Position numbers and translations under genes: made by a program
In this document: positions 8,791 to 18,269 of the stretch, one piece after another
Numbering within the stretch: the stretch's first letter is position 1
How the letters are laid out: each line of letters begins with the position of its first letter
The notes under the pieces: model-generated
Told to the model about the DNA's origin: nothing
The model's input: only the letters and a program-made list of their open reading frames with translations
Databases searched by the model: none
Source: Actinoallomurus iriomotensis
GTDB taxonomy: Bacteria; Actinomycetota; Actinomycetes; Streptosporangiales; Streptosporangiaceae
Length of the DNA: 64,000 nucleotides
NCBI RefSeq assembly: GCF_030269445.1
Contig: NZ_BSTJ01000016.1
Coordinates: 179,194-243,193 of the forward strand
Direction of reading: 5' to 3'

Positions 8791-9762
8791 ATGGGACTTG
8801 AAGTCGTGGTCGAAGGACTGACGAAATCCTTCGGCCGGCAGAACATCTGGCGGGATATCAACCTGACCCTTCCCGCCGGTGAGGTCAGCGTGATGCTCGG
8901 CCCCTCGGGGACCGGAAAAACCGTTTTCCTCAAGTCGCTGATCGGCTTGCTCAAACCCGAGCAGGGCCGTGTCCTCGTGGGCGGCGTCGACATGGTGAAC
9001 AGCCCCGAGCGCAAGCTCCACGAGGTGCGCAAGCTGTTCGGGATCATGTTCCAGGACGGCGCGCTGTTCGGCTCCCTCAACCTGTTCGAGAACATCGCCT
9101 TCCCGCTGCGCGAGCACACCTCCAAGAAGGAGCCGGAGATCCGGCGCATCGTGCTGGAGAAGATGGAGATGGTCGGCCTGGCGGGCGCCGAGGGAAAGCT
9201 GCCGGGCGAGATCTCCGGCGGTATGCGCAAGCGCGCCGGGCTGGCGCGCGCCCTCGTGCTCGACCCGCAGATCATCCTCTGCGACGAGCCGGACTCCGGC
9301 CTGGACCCGGTCCGCACGGCGTACCTCTCGCAGCTCCTGATCGACCTCAACGCGCAGATCGACGCGACCATCCTGATCGTCACGCACAACATCCAGGTCG
9401 CCTCGACGGTGCCGGACAACATCGGCATGCTGTTCCGCCGCGACCTGGTCACCTTCGGCCCGCGCGAGGTGCTGCTGACGAGTGAGGAGCCGGTGGTCGC
9501 GCAGTTCCTCCGCGGCCGGCGGCACGGCCCGATCGGCATGTCGGAGGAGAAGGACCAGTCTCTGCTGGAGGCCGAGCGGACCGCCGGATACCACGACGAG
9601 GACGAGGGGCTGCCGCCGATCGTGCCGCAGCTCGAACCCAGTCCCGGCCTGCCGCCCCGCCAGGCCGTCGAGCGCCGCCGCGCGCGGGTGATGGGCATGC
9701 TGCACGAACTGCCGTACCCGGCGCAGCAGGCGATCCTCGCGAGCATCCGGGAGCGGCGATGA
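8791..9762 (+). CDS. mceG: Mce-system ABC transporter ATPase
   Basis: A 323-residue ATPase that powers lipid import by the YrbE permeases. Walker A is GPSGTGKT (about residues 37-44), the signature ISGGMRKRAGLARAL replaces the usual LSGGQ form as in MlaF/Mkl proteins, and Walker B is IILCDEPDSGLDPV. A C-terminal extension of about 70 residues is Pro/Glu-rich. The ATG at 8791 is the first start that gives the family N-terminus (MGLEVVVEGLTKSFG); there is no clear ribosome binding site and the transcript leader is about 120 bases. Many actinomycetes keep this gene away from their mce operons; here it is the first gene of the operon and overlaps the next by four bases. Confidence 0.92.
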   Translation: MGLEVVVEGLTKSFGRQNIWRDINLTLPAGEVSVMLGPSGTGKTVFLKSLIGLLKPEQGRVLVGGVDMVNSPERKLHEVRKLFGIMFQDGALFGSLNLFENIAFPLREHTSKKEPEIRRIVLEKMEMVGLAGAEGKLPGEISGGMRKRAGLARALVLDPQIILCDEPDSGLDPVRTAYLSQLLIDLNAQIDATILIVTHNIQVASTVPDNIGMLFRRDLVTFGPREVLLTSEEPVVAQFLRGRRHGPIGMSEEKDQSLLEAERTAGYHDEDEGLPPIVPQLEPSPGLPPRQAVERRRARVMGMLHELPYPAQQAILASIRERR

Positions 9763-10547
9763 CGACCCCGGCGGGCTCCGTCCCCGGCACCGCCGCGCTC
9801 CGTGAGACCGGCAAGCTGTTCGCGCTGGCCGCGGCCTCGCTCGGCGCGATGTTCCGGCGGCCGTTCCAGGGGCGGGAGCTCGTGGAGCAGTTCTGGTTCA
9901 TCGCCAGCGTCACGATCCTGCCGACCGCGCTCGTGTCCATCCCGTTCGGCGCGGTGATCGCCCTGCAGGTCGGTTCGCTCACCCAGCAGCTCGGCGCCCA
10001 GTCCTTCACCGGCGCGGCCAGCGTGCTCGCGGTCATCCAGCAGGCCAGCCCGCTGATCGTGGCGCTGCTGATCGCCGGGGCCGGAGGCTCGGCGATCTGC
10101 GCGGACATCGGCTCGCGGACGATCCGTGAGGAGATCGACGCGATGGTCGTCATGGGCGTCTCGCCGGTCCAGCGGCTGATCGCGCCGCGTGTGCTGGCGG
10201 CCATGCTCGTCTCCGTCTTCCTCAACGGCCTGGTCTCGGTGGTCGGCGTGCTCGGCGGCTACTTCTTCAACGTGATCATGCAGGGCGGCACGCCCGGCGC
10301 GTACCTGGCCAGCTTCTCCGCCCTCGCCCATCTGCCGGACCTGTACATCAGCGAGATCAAGGCGCTCATCTTCGGCTTCATCGCGGGCGCGGTCGCCGCG
10401 CACCGCGGGCTGAACCCGCGCGGCGGGCCCAAGGGAGTCGGCGACGCGGTGAACCAGTCGGTCGTCATCGCCTTCCTGCTCCTGTTCTTCGTGAACCTCG
10501 TGCTCACGGCCATCTACCTGCAGATCGTCCCGCCGAAGGGAAGCTGA
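9759..10547 (+). CDS. yrbEA: Mce permease YrbEA (MlaE family)
   Basis: A 262-residue integral membrane permease with about five hydrophobic segments. The MlaE-family region includes GSAICADIGSRTIREEIDAM, the EQ-like coupling loop that contacts the ATPase, followed by VMGVSPVQRLIAPR. The ATG overlaps the stop of the ATPase gene (ATGA), so the two are translationally coupled. It should pair with YrbEB to form the membrane channel. Confidence 0.92.
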   Translation: MTTPAGSVPGTAALRETGKLFALAAASLGAMFRRPFQGRELVEQFWFIASVTILPTALVSIPFGAVIALQVGSLTQQLGAQSFTGAASVLAVIQQASPLIVALLIAGAGGSAICADIGSRTIREEIDAMVVMGVSPVQRLIAPRVLAAMLVSVFLNGLVSVVGVLGGYFFNVIMQGGTPGAYLASFSALAHLPDLYISEIKALIFGFIAGAVAAHRGLNPRGGPKGVGDAVNQSVVIAFLLLFFVNLVLTAIYLQIVPPKGS

Positions 10548-10550
10548 GCC

Positions 10551-11378
10551 GTGGCGCTACCTCGCATCGATCTGGACCGCCGGCTGTCCTGGCTGGACAC
10601 GCTCGGCGACCAGCTGACCTTCTACCTGCGGGCGCTGCTGTGGACGCCACGGGCACTGCACCGCTACCTGCGGGAGATCCGCCGCCTGCTCGCCGAGGTC
10701 ACCTTCGGCAGCGGCGCGCTCGGCGTCATCGGCGGCACCATCGGCGTGATGATCGCGATGACGCTGTTCACCGGCACCGTCGTGGGCCTGCAGGGGTACG
10801 CCGCGCTCAACCAGATCGGCACCGCCGCCTTCACCGGGTTCGTCTCCGCGTACTTCAACACCCGTGAGATCGCGCCGCTGGTCGCCGGGCTGGCACTGTC
10901 GGCGACGGTCGGCGCCGGCTTCACCGCCCAGCTCGGCGCGATGCGCATCAACGAGGAGGTCGACGCGCTGGAGGGCATGGGCGTGCCGAGCCTGCCGTAC
11001 CTGGTCACCACGCGGATCGCGGCGGGCGCCGTGGCGATCGTCCCGCTGTACGGCATCGGCCTGCTCAGCTCGTACCTGTCCTCACGCGAGATCACCGTGC
11101 TGTTCAAAGGCCAGTCGGCCGGCACGTACGACCACTACTTCGGGCAGTTCCTGACCTCGGTGGACGTGCTCTGGTCGTTCGGGAAGGTACTGATCTTCGC
11201 CGTCATGGTGATCCTCGCGCACTGCTACTACGGCTACCGGGCGTCCGGCGGACCGGCCGGGGTTGGCATCGCGGTCGGCCGGGCGGTGCGCACCTCCATC
11301 GTGCTGATCAGCCTCACCGACTTCTTCCTCAGCCTGGCGATCTGGGGGGCCACCACGACGGTGAAGGTGGCCGGATGA
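10551..11378 (+). CDS. yrbEB: Mce permease YrbEB (MlaE family)
   Basis: A 275-residue membrane permease, paralogous to YrbEA. It has the same coupling loop (GAMRINEEVDALEGMGVPSL), about five hydrophobic segments, and a longer amphipathic N-terminus. The GTG start at 10551 lies three bases after the YrbEA stop, with GAAGGGAAG upstream. The 3' end overlaps the mceA start by four bases. Confidence 0.92.
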   Translation: MALPRIDLDRRLSWLDTLGDQLTFYLRALLWTPRALHRYLREIRRLLAEVTFGSGALGVIGGTIGVMIAMTLFTGTVVGLQGYAALNQIGTAAFTGFVSAYFNTREIAPLVAGLALSATVGAGFTAQLGAMRINEEVDALEGMGVPSLPYLVTTRIAAGAVAIVPLYGIGLLSSYLSSREITVLFKGQSAGTYDHYFGQFLTSVDVLWSFGKVLIFAVMVILAHCYYGYRASGGPAGVGIAVGRAVRTSIVLISLTDFFLSLAIWGATTTVKVAG

Positions 11379-12601
11379 TCAGTGTCGACGACTCGGCCGC
11401 GGTCAAGGCCCGGCGGCGGCTGACCGGCGTGGCGTTCCTGCTGGTGCTGTGCCTGCTGGTGTGGCTGTCGATCGCGGCCTACCAGAAGCGTTTCACGGAC
11501 GTGGCCATGGTGACGCTGCGCACCGACAGCGTGGGCAACGAGATGCACTCGCACGCCGACGTGAAGATGCGGGGCCAGGTCATCGGCGAGGTACGCGACA
11601 TCTCCGCGGACGGGTCGGGGGCCCGTCTGCGGCTCGCCCTCCAGCCGGGCGCGCTGAAGGACGTCCCGGCGAACGTCACCGCGCAGATGCTGCCCACGAC
11701 GCTGTTCGGCGAGCGGTACGTCGCGCTGGTCCCGCCGCCCGACCCGGCGCCGGTGGCCCTCACCGCCGGGAGCGTCATCGGGCAGGACCGCAGCTCCAAC
11801 GCCATCGAGCTGGAGCGGGTGCTGGACAACGTCCTGCCCCTCCTGACCGCCGTACGGCCCGACAAGCTGTCCGCGACGCTCACCGCGATCGCCCAGGCGC
11901 TGCAAGGTCGCGGCGAGGAGCTCGGCCGGACGCTGGTGGACTTCGACTCCTACCTCGGCAAGACCAACCCCCAGCTCCCCGCGCTCGACCGCGACATCAC
12001 CGAGCTGGTGCGCGTCGCGCAGGCGTACTCCCAGGCGAGTCCGGACATCCTCCAGGCGCTCACCGACTTCACCACCACGAGCCGCACCATCGTCGACCAG
12101 CGCGCCAACCTCGGCGAGCTGTACGACTCGGTGACCGACTCGTCGCGGGACATCACCGCATTCCTGCGCGCCAACTCCGCGAACATCATCCGGCTGTCCG
12201 CCGACAGCCGCCCGGTGCTCGAGACGCTGGCCCGCTACTCGCCCTCCTTCCCCTGCACGCTGAAGACGCTCAGCGACTTCGTCCCGGCGATGGACCGGGC
12301 GCTGGGCAAGGGCACCGACCGGCATGGCATGCACGTCACCGTGCGCGTGGTCCCGTCGAAGGGCAAGTACGTCCCCGGCCGCGACACGCCGGTCTACAAC
12401 GCCGACGGCGGCCCGCACTGCTACTCCGTGCCGTACCAGGGAGCCGCCGGCGCGCTCGGCGTGCCCAACTCCCCCGGAGAGAACGACCTCGTCAACGAGC
12501 TGCTGAACCCGGGCGGGACCACGCCGCAGAAGGCGCCGCCCGACTGGAGCAGCGTGCTGGTCGGCCCGATCTACCGGGGAACGGAGGTGACGGTGAAGTG
12601 A
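11375..12601 (+). CDS. mceA: MceA-type lipid-transfer protein
   Basis: A 408-residue periplasmic subunit of the Mce shuttle, which carries hydrophobic substrates (sterols, fatty acids or other lipids) from the surface to the YrbE/MceG transporter. One N-terminal membrane helix (about 16-36) is followed by the MCE beta domain (about 44-120, with VKMRGQVIGEVRDI and the FGERYVAL strand) and a long helical region (about 150-290) that builds the hollow needle. It ends in a Cys-containing tail typical of MceA. It is the first of six mce genes in fixed A-F order. The substrate cannot be read from the sequence. Confidence 0.9.
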   Translation: MISVDDSAAVKARRRLTGVAFLLVLCLLVWLSIAAYQKRFTDVAMVTLRTDSVGNEMHSHADVKMRGQVIGEVRDISADGSGARLRLALQPGALKDVPANVTAQMLPTTLFGERYVALVPPPDPAPVALTAGSVIGQDRSSNAIELERVLDNVLPLLTAVRPDKLSATLTAIAQALQGRGEELGRTLVDFDSYLGKTNPQLPALDRDITELVRVAQAYSQASPDILQALTDFTTTSRTIVDQRANLGELYDSVTDSSRDITAFLRANSANIIRLSADSRPVLETLARYSPSFPCTLKTLSDFVPAMDRALGKGTDRHGMHVTVRVVPSKGKYVPGRDTPVYNADGGPHCYSVPYQGAAGALGVPNSPGENDLVNELLNPGGTTPQKAPPDWSSVLVGPIYRGTEVTVK

Positions 12602-13644
12602 ACCGCAGGAGCCTCGCCGGGCCGCTGACCAAGTCGGCGATCTTCATCGTCGTCACCACTCTGGCCACCGCGGTCCTGGCGCTCAGCATCGCGGGCACCG
12701 GAGTGGGCCGGACCGCCGGCTACCACGCGACGTTCACCGACGTCACCGGCCTGAACACCGGGGACAGCATCCGCATCGCCGGGGTGCGCGTCGGCCAGGT
12801 CGAGAGCATTCACGTGACCGGCCGGCGGCTGGCGCGCGTGACGTTCTCGGTCGAGTCCGGCCGTACGCTGCCCGCCTCGGTGACCGCGTCCATCAAGTAC
12901 CTCAACCTCGTCGGGCAGCGGTACATCGAGCTCGACCAGGGCGTCGGGCCGGTCGGCGGCACCCTGCGGCCGGGCGGGACGATCCCGGTGGACCGGACCA
13001 CGCCCGCGCTGAACCTCACCCAGCTCTTCAACGGCTTCCAGCCGCTGTTCCAGGCCCTGTCGCCCAAGGACGTCAACCAGCTCTCCGGTGAGATCATCCA
13101 GGTGTTCCAGGGCGAGGGCACCACCATGGAGCAGCTCATCGCCACGGTCGGCACGCTGACCACCACGCTGGCCACCCGCGACCAGGTCATCGGGCGCGTC
13201 ATCGACAACCTGACCACCGTCGTGGAGACCGTCAACTCCCGCGAGGGCGAGTTCGAAGGGCTCATCACGACGCTGAAACAGCTCGTGCACGGCTTCGCCG
13301 CCGACCGCAAGCCGATCGGCCAGGCGATCGGCGCGATCTCCGGCCTCACCACGAGCACGGCCGGGCTGCTCGGCGCCGGCCGCGACCCGCTGCGCCGCGA
13401 CATCCGCGACCTGGGCCGGCTGTCGTCCAACCTGAACCGCGACCAGCCGCTGGTGGAGGGCTTCGTACGGATGCTGCCGACGAAGATGACCACGATCGCC
13501 CGGCTCGCCTCGTACGGCTCGTGGCTCAACCTCTACATGTGCCAGGCCACCGTCTCCGGCGTGTCGTGGTCCACGGTCGGCCCGCCGATCCCCGGACCCC
13601 CGCCGACCGGCATCCCGGTCACCGAATCGAGGTGCGAGTCGTGA
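12598..13644 (+). CDS. mceB: MceB-type protein
   Basis: A 348-residue Mce subunit. It has an N-terminal membrane helix (about 10-33), an MCE domain with GDSIRIAGVRVGQVESI, a conserved LNLVGQRYIEL strand, and a helical region to about residue 310. A short tail contains a single Cys (LYMCQ) and a Pro-rich end. The GTG at 12598 overlaps the mceA stop (GTGA) behind GGAGGTGACGGTGAA, so the longer upstream open frame is not used. Confidence 0.9.
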   Translation: MNRRSLAGPLTKSAIFIVVTTLATAVLALSIAGTGVGRTAGYHATFTDVTGLNTGDSIRIAGVRVGQVESIHVTGRRLARVTFSVESGRTLPASVTASIKYLNLVGQRYIELDQGVGPVGGTLRPGGTIPVDRTTPALNLTQLFNGFQPLFQALSPKDVNQLSGEIIQVFQGEGTTMEQLIATVGTLTTTLATRDQVIGRVIDNLTTVVETVNSREGEFEGLITTLKQLVHGFAADRKPIGQAIGAISGLTTSTAGLLGAGRDPLRRDIRDLGRLSSNLNRDQPLVEGFVRMLPTKMTTIARLASYGSWLNLYMCQATVSGVSWSTVGPPIPGPPPTGIPVTESRCES

Positions 13645-14651
13645 AGCCGATCCGGGAGCGGAATCCGGTCAAGGTCGCCGTGGTCGGCCTGGTGATCCTG
13701 GCCGGGCTGGGCACCGCCGCGTACGCCGCCGACGACCTGCCCCTCATCGGCGGCGGCACGACCTACGACGCGGACTTCACCGAGTCCGCCGGGCTGCAGT
13801 CCGGCAACGAGGTCCGCGTCGCCGGGGTGAAGGTCGGCAAGGTCACCGGGATCGCCCTCGACCACGGACGGGTGAAGGTGAGCTTCCGCGTCAAGGACAC
13901 CTGGATCGGCAACGCCTCCACCGCCTCGATCATGATCAAGACGCTGCTGGGCGAGAAGTACCTCGCGGTCGACCCGCTCGGCACGGCGCGGCAGAACCCC
14001 TCGCGGCGCATCCCGGTCAGCCGCACGACCTCCCCGTACGACGTGACGCAGGCGTTCCAGCAGCTCGGCGGCACGCTGGGGCAGATCGACACCGACCAGC
14101 TCGGGCAGAGCCTGCAGGCGATCTCCGACACGTTCAGCGGCACGGCCCCCAGCGTCCGCAAGGCCGTCCAGGGCCTGTCGGCGCTGTCCAAGACGATCTC
14201 CTCGCGGGACGCGCAGCTCGCCCGGCTGCTGGCCGGGACCAAACAGATCACCGCCACGCTGGCCGCGCAGAACGGCAACTTCACCGCGCTTCTGCACGAC
14301 GGCAACCAGTTGCTGGCGGAGATCTCGCGCCGCCGGCTCGCGATCCACGCGTTGCTGACCGGCACCCAGCAGCTCTCCGCGCAGCTCAGCGGCCTGGTCA
14401 AGGACAACCAGGCCCAGCTCGACCCGACGCTGCGCGCGCTCGACCAGGTGACCGCGATGCTGCGGCGCAACCAGGGCAGCCTCGACCACGCGCTCGCCGT
14501 CGCCGGGCCGTACTACCGGCTGGTCGGCAACACGCTCGGCAACGGGCGCTGGTTCGACAGCTACCTGTGCGGCATCGTCCCCAAGAACTACCTGCCGCCG
14601 GGCACGCCTCCGGCGACCGGGTGCATGCCGCCGAAGCAGGACGGTCAGTGA
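13641..14651 (+). CDS. mceC: MceC-type protein
   Basis: A 336-residue Mce subunit with a membrane helix at about 10-30, an MCE domain (GNEVRVAGVKVGKVTGIAL; LLGEKYLAV) and a helical domain of about 220 residues. The start is taken as the GTG at 13641, which overlaps the mceB stop as GTGA and has GAGGTG six bases upstream; a GTG three codons earlier is possible. The tail is short and Pro-containing. Confidence 0.9.
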   Translation: MKPIRERNPVKVAVVGLVILAGLGTAAYAADDLPLIGGGTTYDADFTESAGLQSGNEVRVAGVKVGKVTGIALDHGRVKVSFRVKDTWIGNASTASIMIKTLLGEKYLAVDPLGTARQNPSRRIPVSRTTSPYDVTQAFQQLGGTLGQIDTDQLGQSLQAISDTFSGTAPSVRKAVQGLSALSKTISSRDAQLARLLAGTKQITATLAAQNGNFTALLHDGNQLLAEISRRRLAIHALLTGTQQLSAQLSGLVKDNQAQLDPTLRALDQVTAMLRRNQGSLDHALAVAGPYYRLVGNTLGNGRWFDSYLCGIVPKNYLPPGTPPATGCMPPKQDGQ

Positions 14652-15817
14652 TGCGCACACCTTCGGTTCCGCCGGCCCGCCGCCCCGCCGTGATGAGCGC
14701 CGGGCTCGCGCTCATCGTGCTCCTCTTCGGCGCGCTGTACCTGCTGTCCCGTCCCGCGGGCATGAGGATCACCGCGTACTTCGGCCAGGCCGTCGGCGTC
14801 TACACCGGCTCGGACCTGCGCGTCCTCGGCGTGAAGGTCGGCAAGGTCGACTCGGTGCGGCCGGAGGGCCGCCAGGTGCGGGTGACGATGACGGTGGACC
14901 ACGGAGTGGCCGTGCCGGCCGGCGCGGTCGCCGTCGTCGTGGCGCCGAGCGTCGTCGCCGACCGTTACATCCAGCTCTCCCCCGCCTACACCGACGGCGC
15001 GCGGCTGACCGACCACGCGGTCATTCCGGCGAGCCGTACGGCGACGCCGGTGGAGATCGACCAGCTCTACGACAGCCTCAGCCGGCTCGCCACCGCCCTC
15101 GGTCCGAACGGCGCCAACCGCAAGGGCGCACTGTCCAACCTGCTGAACACCGGCGCGGCGAACCTGGCCGGCAACGGGCAGGACATCGGTGACATGGTCG
15201 GCGACCTCGGCCAGGCGGCCAAGACCCTGTCCGGCTCGTCCAGCGACCTGTTCTCGACCCTGACGAACCTGCAGAAGTTCACCACCATGCTCAAGGCCAA
15301 CGACGGGCAGGTCCGGCTCGCCGAGCAGCAGCTCGCGCAGGTGACCGGTTTCCTCTCCGACGACCGGCAGAACCTCGGCGCGGCGCTGCAGCAGCTCGCC
15401 ACCGCGCTCGGCCAGGTACAGCGGTTCATCCACGACAACCGGGCGCGGCTCAAGTCCAACGTGACCAAGCTGGCGTCGATCACCCAGACCCTGGTGGACC
15501 AGCGCGCGTCGCTCGCCGAGGTGCTGGACACCGCGCCGCTCGCCGCCGACAACGTGCTGAACACCTACGACCCGGTCAACCGGACGCTCGACGGCCGAGG
15601 TGACCTCAACGAGCTGAGCATGGGCGGGCCGCTCACACCCGCCTCGGCCGGGCAGACCGCCGGCGACCAGCTCTGCTCGGTGACCGGCGCGACCAAGTCC
15701 CTGAAGTCACTGTGCGCCAAGTACAAGCTGGGCTCCGACGGTCTCAAGCCGCTGCCGCCCTCACGGCGGGCGCCGCTGCCCCTGCCGCCGGTCGGCGACG
15801 TGTACGGAGGCCGGTGA
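14651..15817 (+). CDS. mceD: MceD-type protein
   Basis: A 388-residue Mce subunit. It has a membrane helix at about 15-34, an MCE domain with GSDLRVLGVKVGKVDSV, a helical region rich in Gln/Asn/Leu, and a Pro-rich C-terminus (RRAPLPLPPVG) common in MceD proteins. The ATG shares a base with the mceC stop (TGATG), which supports coupled translation. Confidence 0.9.
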   Translation: MRTPSVPPARRPAVMSAGLALIVLLFGALYLLSRPAGMRITAYFGQAVGVYTGSDLRVLGVKVGKVDSVRPEGRQVRVTMTVDHGVAVPAGAVAVVVAPSVVADRYIQLSPAYTDGARLTDHAVIPASRTATPVEIDQLYDSLSRLATALGPNGANRKGALSNLLNTGAANLAGNGQDIGDMVGDLGQAAKTLSGSSSDLFSTLTNLQKFTTMLKANDGQVRLAEQQLAQVTGFLSDDRQNLGAALQQLATALGQVQRFIHDNRARLKSNVTKLASITQTLVDQRASLAEVLDTAPLAADNVLNTYDPVNRTLDGRGDLNELSMGGPLTPASAGQTAGDQLCSVTGATKSLKSLCAKYKLGSDGLKPLPPSRRAPLPLPPVGDVYGGR

Positions 15818-17028
15818 TGCGCGCGGCACGGCCGGCCGCCGTCGTGGTGGTGTGCCTGTCTCTGGCGGGCTGCGGCTCCGGCGGGTTCGGCGGCGTGTAC
15901 GGCCTGACGCTGCCGGGCGGCGCGGACCTCGGTTCCCACCCGTACCAGGTCACCGCGCAGTTCGCCAACGTCCACGACCTCGTGCCGCAGGCGGCGGTGA
16001 AGGTCAACGACGTCGCGGTCGGCCGGGTCTCGAAGATCACCCTGCCGCGGAACGGCTGGACCGCGAACGTCGTCATGCTCGTCAACGGCAAGGTCCACCT
16101 GCCCGCCGACGCGTACGCGCGGCTCGCCCAGTCGAGCCTGCTCGGCGAGAAGTACATCGAGCTCAGCACCCCCGCCGGCGGTGGTTCGGGCACGCTGGCC
16201 GACGGCGCGGTCATCCCGATGGCGCGGACCGACCGCGACCCGGAGATCGAGGAGGTCTTCGGCGCGCTGTCGCTGCTGCTGAACGGCGGCGGCCTGAGCC
16301 AGCTCCGCACCATCACCCAGGAGATGAACAAGGCTCTCGGCGGCAATGAACCGCAGGTCAGGTCCATGCTCGGCCGGTTGAACACGCTGGTCTCCAACCT
16401 CAACGACCATCGCAAGGACATCACCGACGCCATCGACGCGCTGGACCGGCTCTCCGCCACGCTCGCCTCCCGCAAGGAGCAGATCGGCACCGTGCTGGAC
16501 GACCTCGGACCCGGCCTGGACGTGCTCGAACAGCAGCGCGGCGCGCTGGTCACCATGCTGCGGTCGCTGGAGGAGCTGTCCGGCGTCGCGGTCACGACCA
16601 TCAACAAGAGCAAGGCGGACATGGTCGCGGACCTGCAGGCGCTCGCCCCGGTGCTGGCCAACCTGTCCGACGCCGGACGGAACCTGCCGAAGTCGCTGCA
16701 GGTGCTGCTCACCTATCCGTTCACCGACGAGGTGCTGAACGGGGTCAAGGGCGACTACCTCAACGTCTACCTGTCGGTGACAGCGCCGCCCGGGACCGAG
16801 GTCATCCCGCCGATCGTGCCCGCGGAGGAGGAACAGGCGAAGTCGTCCGGGCGCAAGGGACAGATCGCGCCGCTGCCGCTGCCGCTGCCTCCCGTCGGCG
16901 GGGCGCGGACCACGCCGACGGGCTCGCCGCCGGCCACCTCTCCGTCCACGCCCGCGTCGCCGTCGGGCTCCGTACCTCCCGGGACGCCGACGGCGACGCC
17001 GTCCTCCTCTCCGAACGGGGGTGGCTGA
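15817..17028 (+). CDS. mceE: MceE-type lipoprotein
   Basis: A 403-residue lipid-anchored Mce subunit. The signal sequence ends in lipobox LAGC with the acylated Cys at residue 19; MceE is the lipoprotein member of Mce systems. The MCE domain (AAVKVNDVAVGRVSKI; LLGEKYIEL) and the helical region follow. A Pro/Thr/Ser-rich tail of about 60 residues probably reaches the cell wall. The ATG overlaps the mceD stop; GGAGG lies seven bases upstream. Confidence 0.92.
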   Translation: MRAARPAAVVVVCLSLAGCGSGGFGGVYGLTLPGGADLGSHPYQVTAQFANVHDLVPQAAVKVNDVAVGRVSKITLPRNGWTANVVMLVNGKVHLPADAYARLAQSSLLGEKYIELSTPAGGGSGTLADGAVIPMARTDRDPEIEEVFGALSLLLNGGGLSQLRTITQEMNKALGGNEPQVRSMLGRLNTLVSNLNDHRKDITDAIDALDRLSATLASRKEQIGTVLDDLGPGLDVLEQQRGALVTMLRSLEELSGVAVTTINKSKADMVADLQALAPVLANLSDAGRNLPKSLQVLLTYPFTDEVLNGVKGDYLNVYLSVTAPPGTEVIPPIVPAEEEQAKSSGRKGQIAPLPLPLPPVGGARTTPTGSPPATSPSTPASPSGSVPPGTPTATPSSSPNGGG

Positions 17029-18269
17029 TGCTCACGCTCGGGACCCGCCTGAAGAACCTGGCGTTCATCGTCATCGGCGTGCTCGTCATCGGCTACATCG
17101 GCTACCGGTACGCCGACCTCGGGCGCTACGTCGGCCTGCGCGGCTACTACGTCGTCAGGATGGACCTGCCCGAGACGGGTGGGCTGTTCCCCGGCTCCGA
17201 CGTGACGTACCGCGGCGTGTCGGTCGGCCGGGTCGGCGACCTGCACCTGACCGGCGACGGCGTACGAGCGGACCTGCACATCAACGCCTCCGCGCCCCGG
17301 ATCCCCGCCCGGTCGCAGGCCGTGGTCGCCAACCTGTCGGCGGTCGGAGAGGAGTACGTCGACCTGCGGCCGGCGAGCGGCGACGGCCCGTACCTGACGG
17401 ACGGCGCGCTCATCCCGCGGACCGCCACGCAGACGCCGCCGCCCGTGACGAACGTGCTGACGAACGTGAACAACCTGGCCGCCTCGGTGCCGCTGGAGTC
17501 GCTGCGCACCGTGGTGGACGAACTCGGCAAGGCGTTCCAGGGGCAGGGCGAGAACCTCCAGACGCTGCTCGACGGTTCGGACGAGTTCTTCCAGGACGCC
17601 AACGACGCCGCGCCCGAGACCAACCAGCTGATCCTCGACGGGCAGACCGTGCTGCGGACGCAGCGCGAGGAGAGCGCCGCCCTGCTGTCGTTCGCGCACA
17701 GCGCGCGGCTGCTCGCCGGGCAGCTCGACGCGTCCGACACCGACCTGCGGCGGCTGATCACCACCGCGCCGGTCGCCGCCGGCGAGATCAGCGGGCTCCT
17801 GCGCGACCTCGATCCGAGCCTCAGCGTGCTGCTGGCCAACCTGACGACCACGTCCGAACTCACCGTCACGCGGCAGCGCGGCATCCAGGAACTCCTGGTT
17901 CGCCTGCCCCAGGTCGCGGCGGCGGGCGCGTCGGTGGTCGACTCGAAGGGACTCAACTTCGGCATGGCCCTGACGTTCTTCTCCCCGCTGCCCTGCACCA
18001 AGGGGTACGGCGGCACGACGTACCGCAACGGCCTGGACACCGCCGCCGCACCGCCGCTGAACACGGCCGCGTCCTGCAAGATGCCGGCCTCCAGCGGGGT
18101 GGACGTGCGCGGCTCGGCCAACGCCCCGTACGGCGGCGGGGTGCCGTCGCCCGTACGTCCGGGCACGTCGGCCCGGGCGGCCGCGGCGTCGCTGCCCGGG
18201 GCGCTCGGGCTGCCGTCGGTGCCGGCCGGACCGGCCTCCATGGGCGACCTCCTCGGGCTGGAGCGGTGA
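17028..18269 (+). CDS. mceF: MceF-type protein
   Basis: A 413-residue Mce subunit, last of the A-F set. It has a membrane helix at about 10-30, an MCE domain (GSDVTYRGVSVGRVGDL; AVGEEYVDL) and a helical region. A Cys-containing tail (PLPCTKGYGG and AASCKM) is typical of MceF. It starts on the last base of mceE and ends on the first base of the next gene, so the operon is continuous. Confidence 0.9.
   Translation: MLTLGTRLKNLAFIVIGVLVIGYIGYRYADLGRYVGLRGYYVVRMDLPETGGLFPGSDVTYRGVSVGRVGDLHLTGDGVRADLHINASAPRIPARSQAVVANLSAVGEEYVDLRPASGDGPYLTDGALIPRTATQTPPPVTNVLTNVNNLAASVPLESLRTVVDELGKAFQGQGENLQTLLDGSDEFFQDANDAAPETNQLILDGQTVLRTQREESAALLSFAHSARLLAGQLDASDTDLRRLITTAPVAAGEISGLLRDLDPSLSVLLANLTTTSELTVTRQRGIQELLVRLPQVAAAGASVVDSKGLNFGMALTFFSPLPCTKGYGGTTYRNGLDTAAAPPLNTAASCKMPASSGVDVRGSANAPYGGGVPSPVRPGTSARAAAASLPGALGLPSVPAGPASMGDLLGLER

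Noticed and set aside
11449..12597. Upstream extension of the mceB frame inside mceA
   Set aside because: It is an Arg/Ala-rich shadow of mceA; the coupled GTG at 12598 with a good ribosome binding site gives the normal MceB N-terminus.
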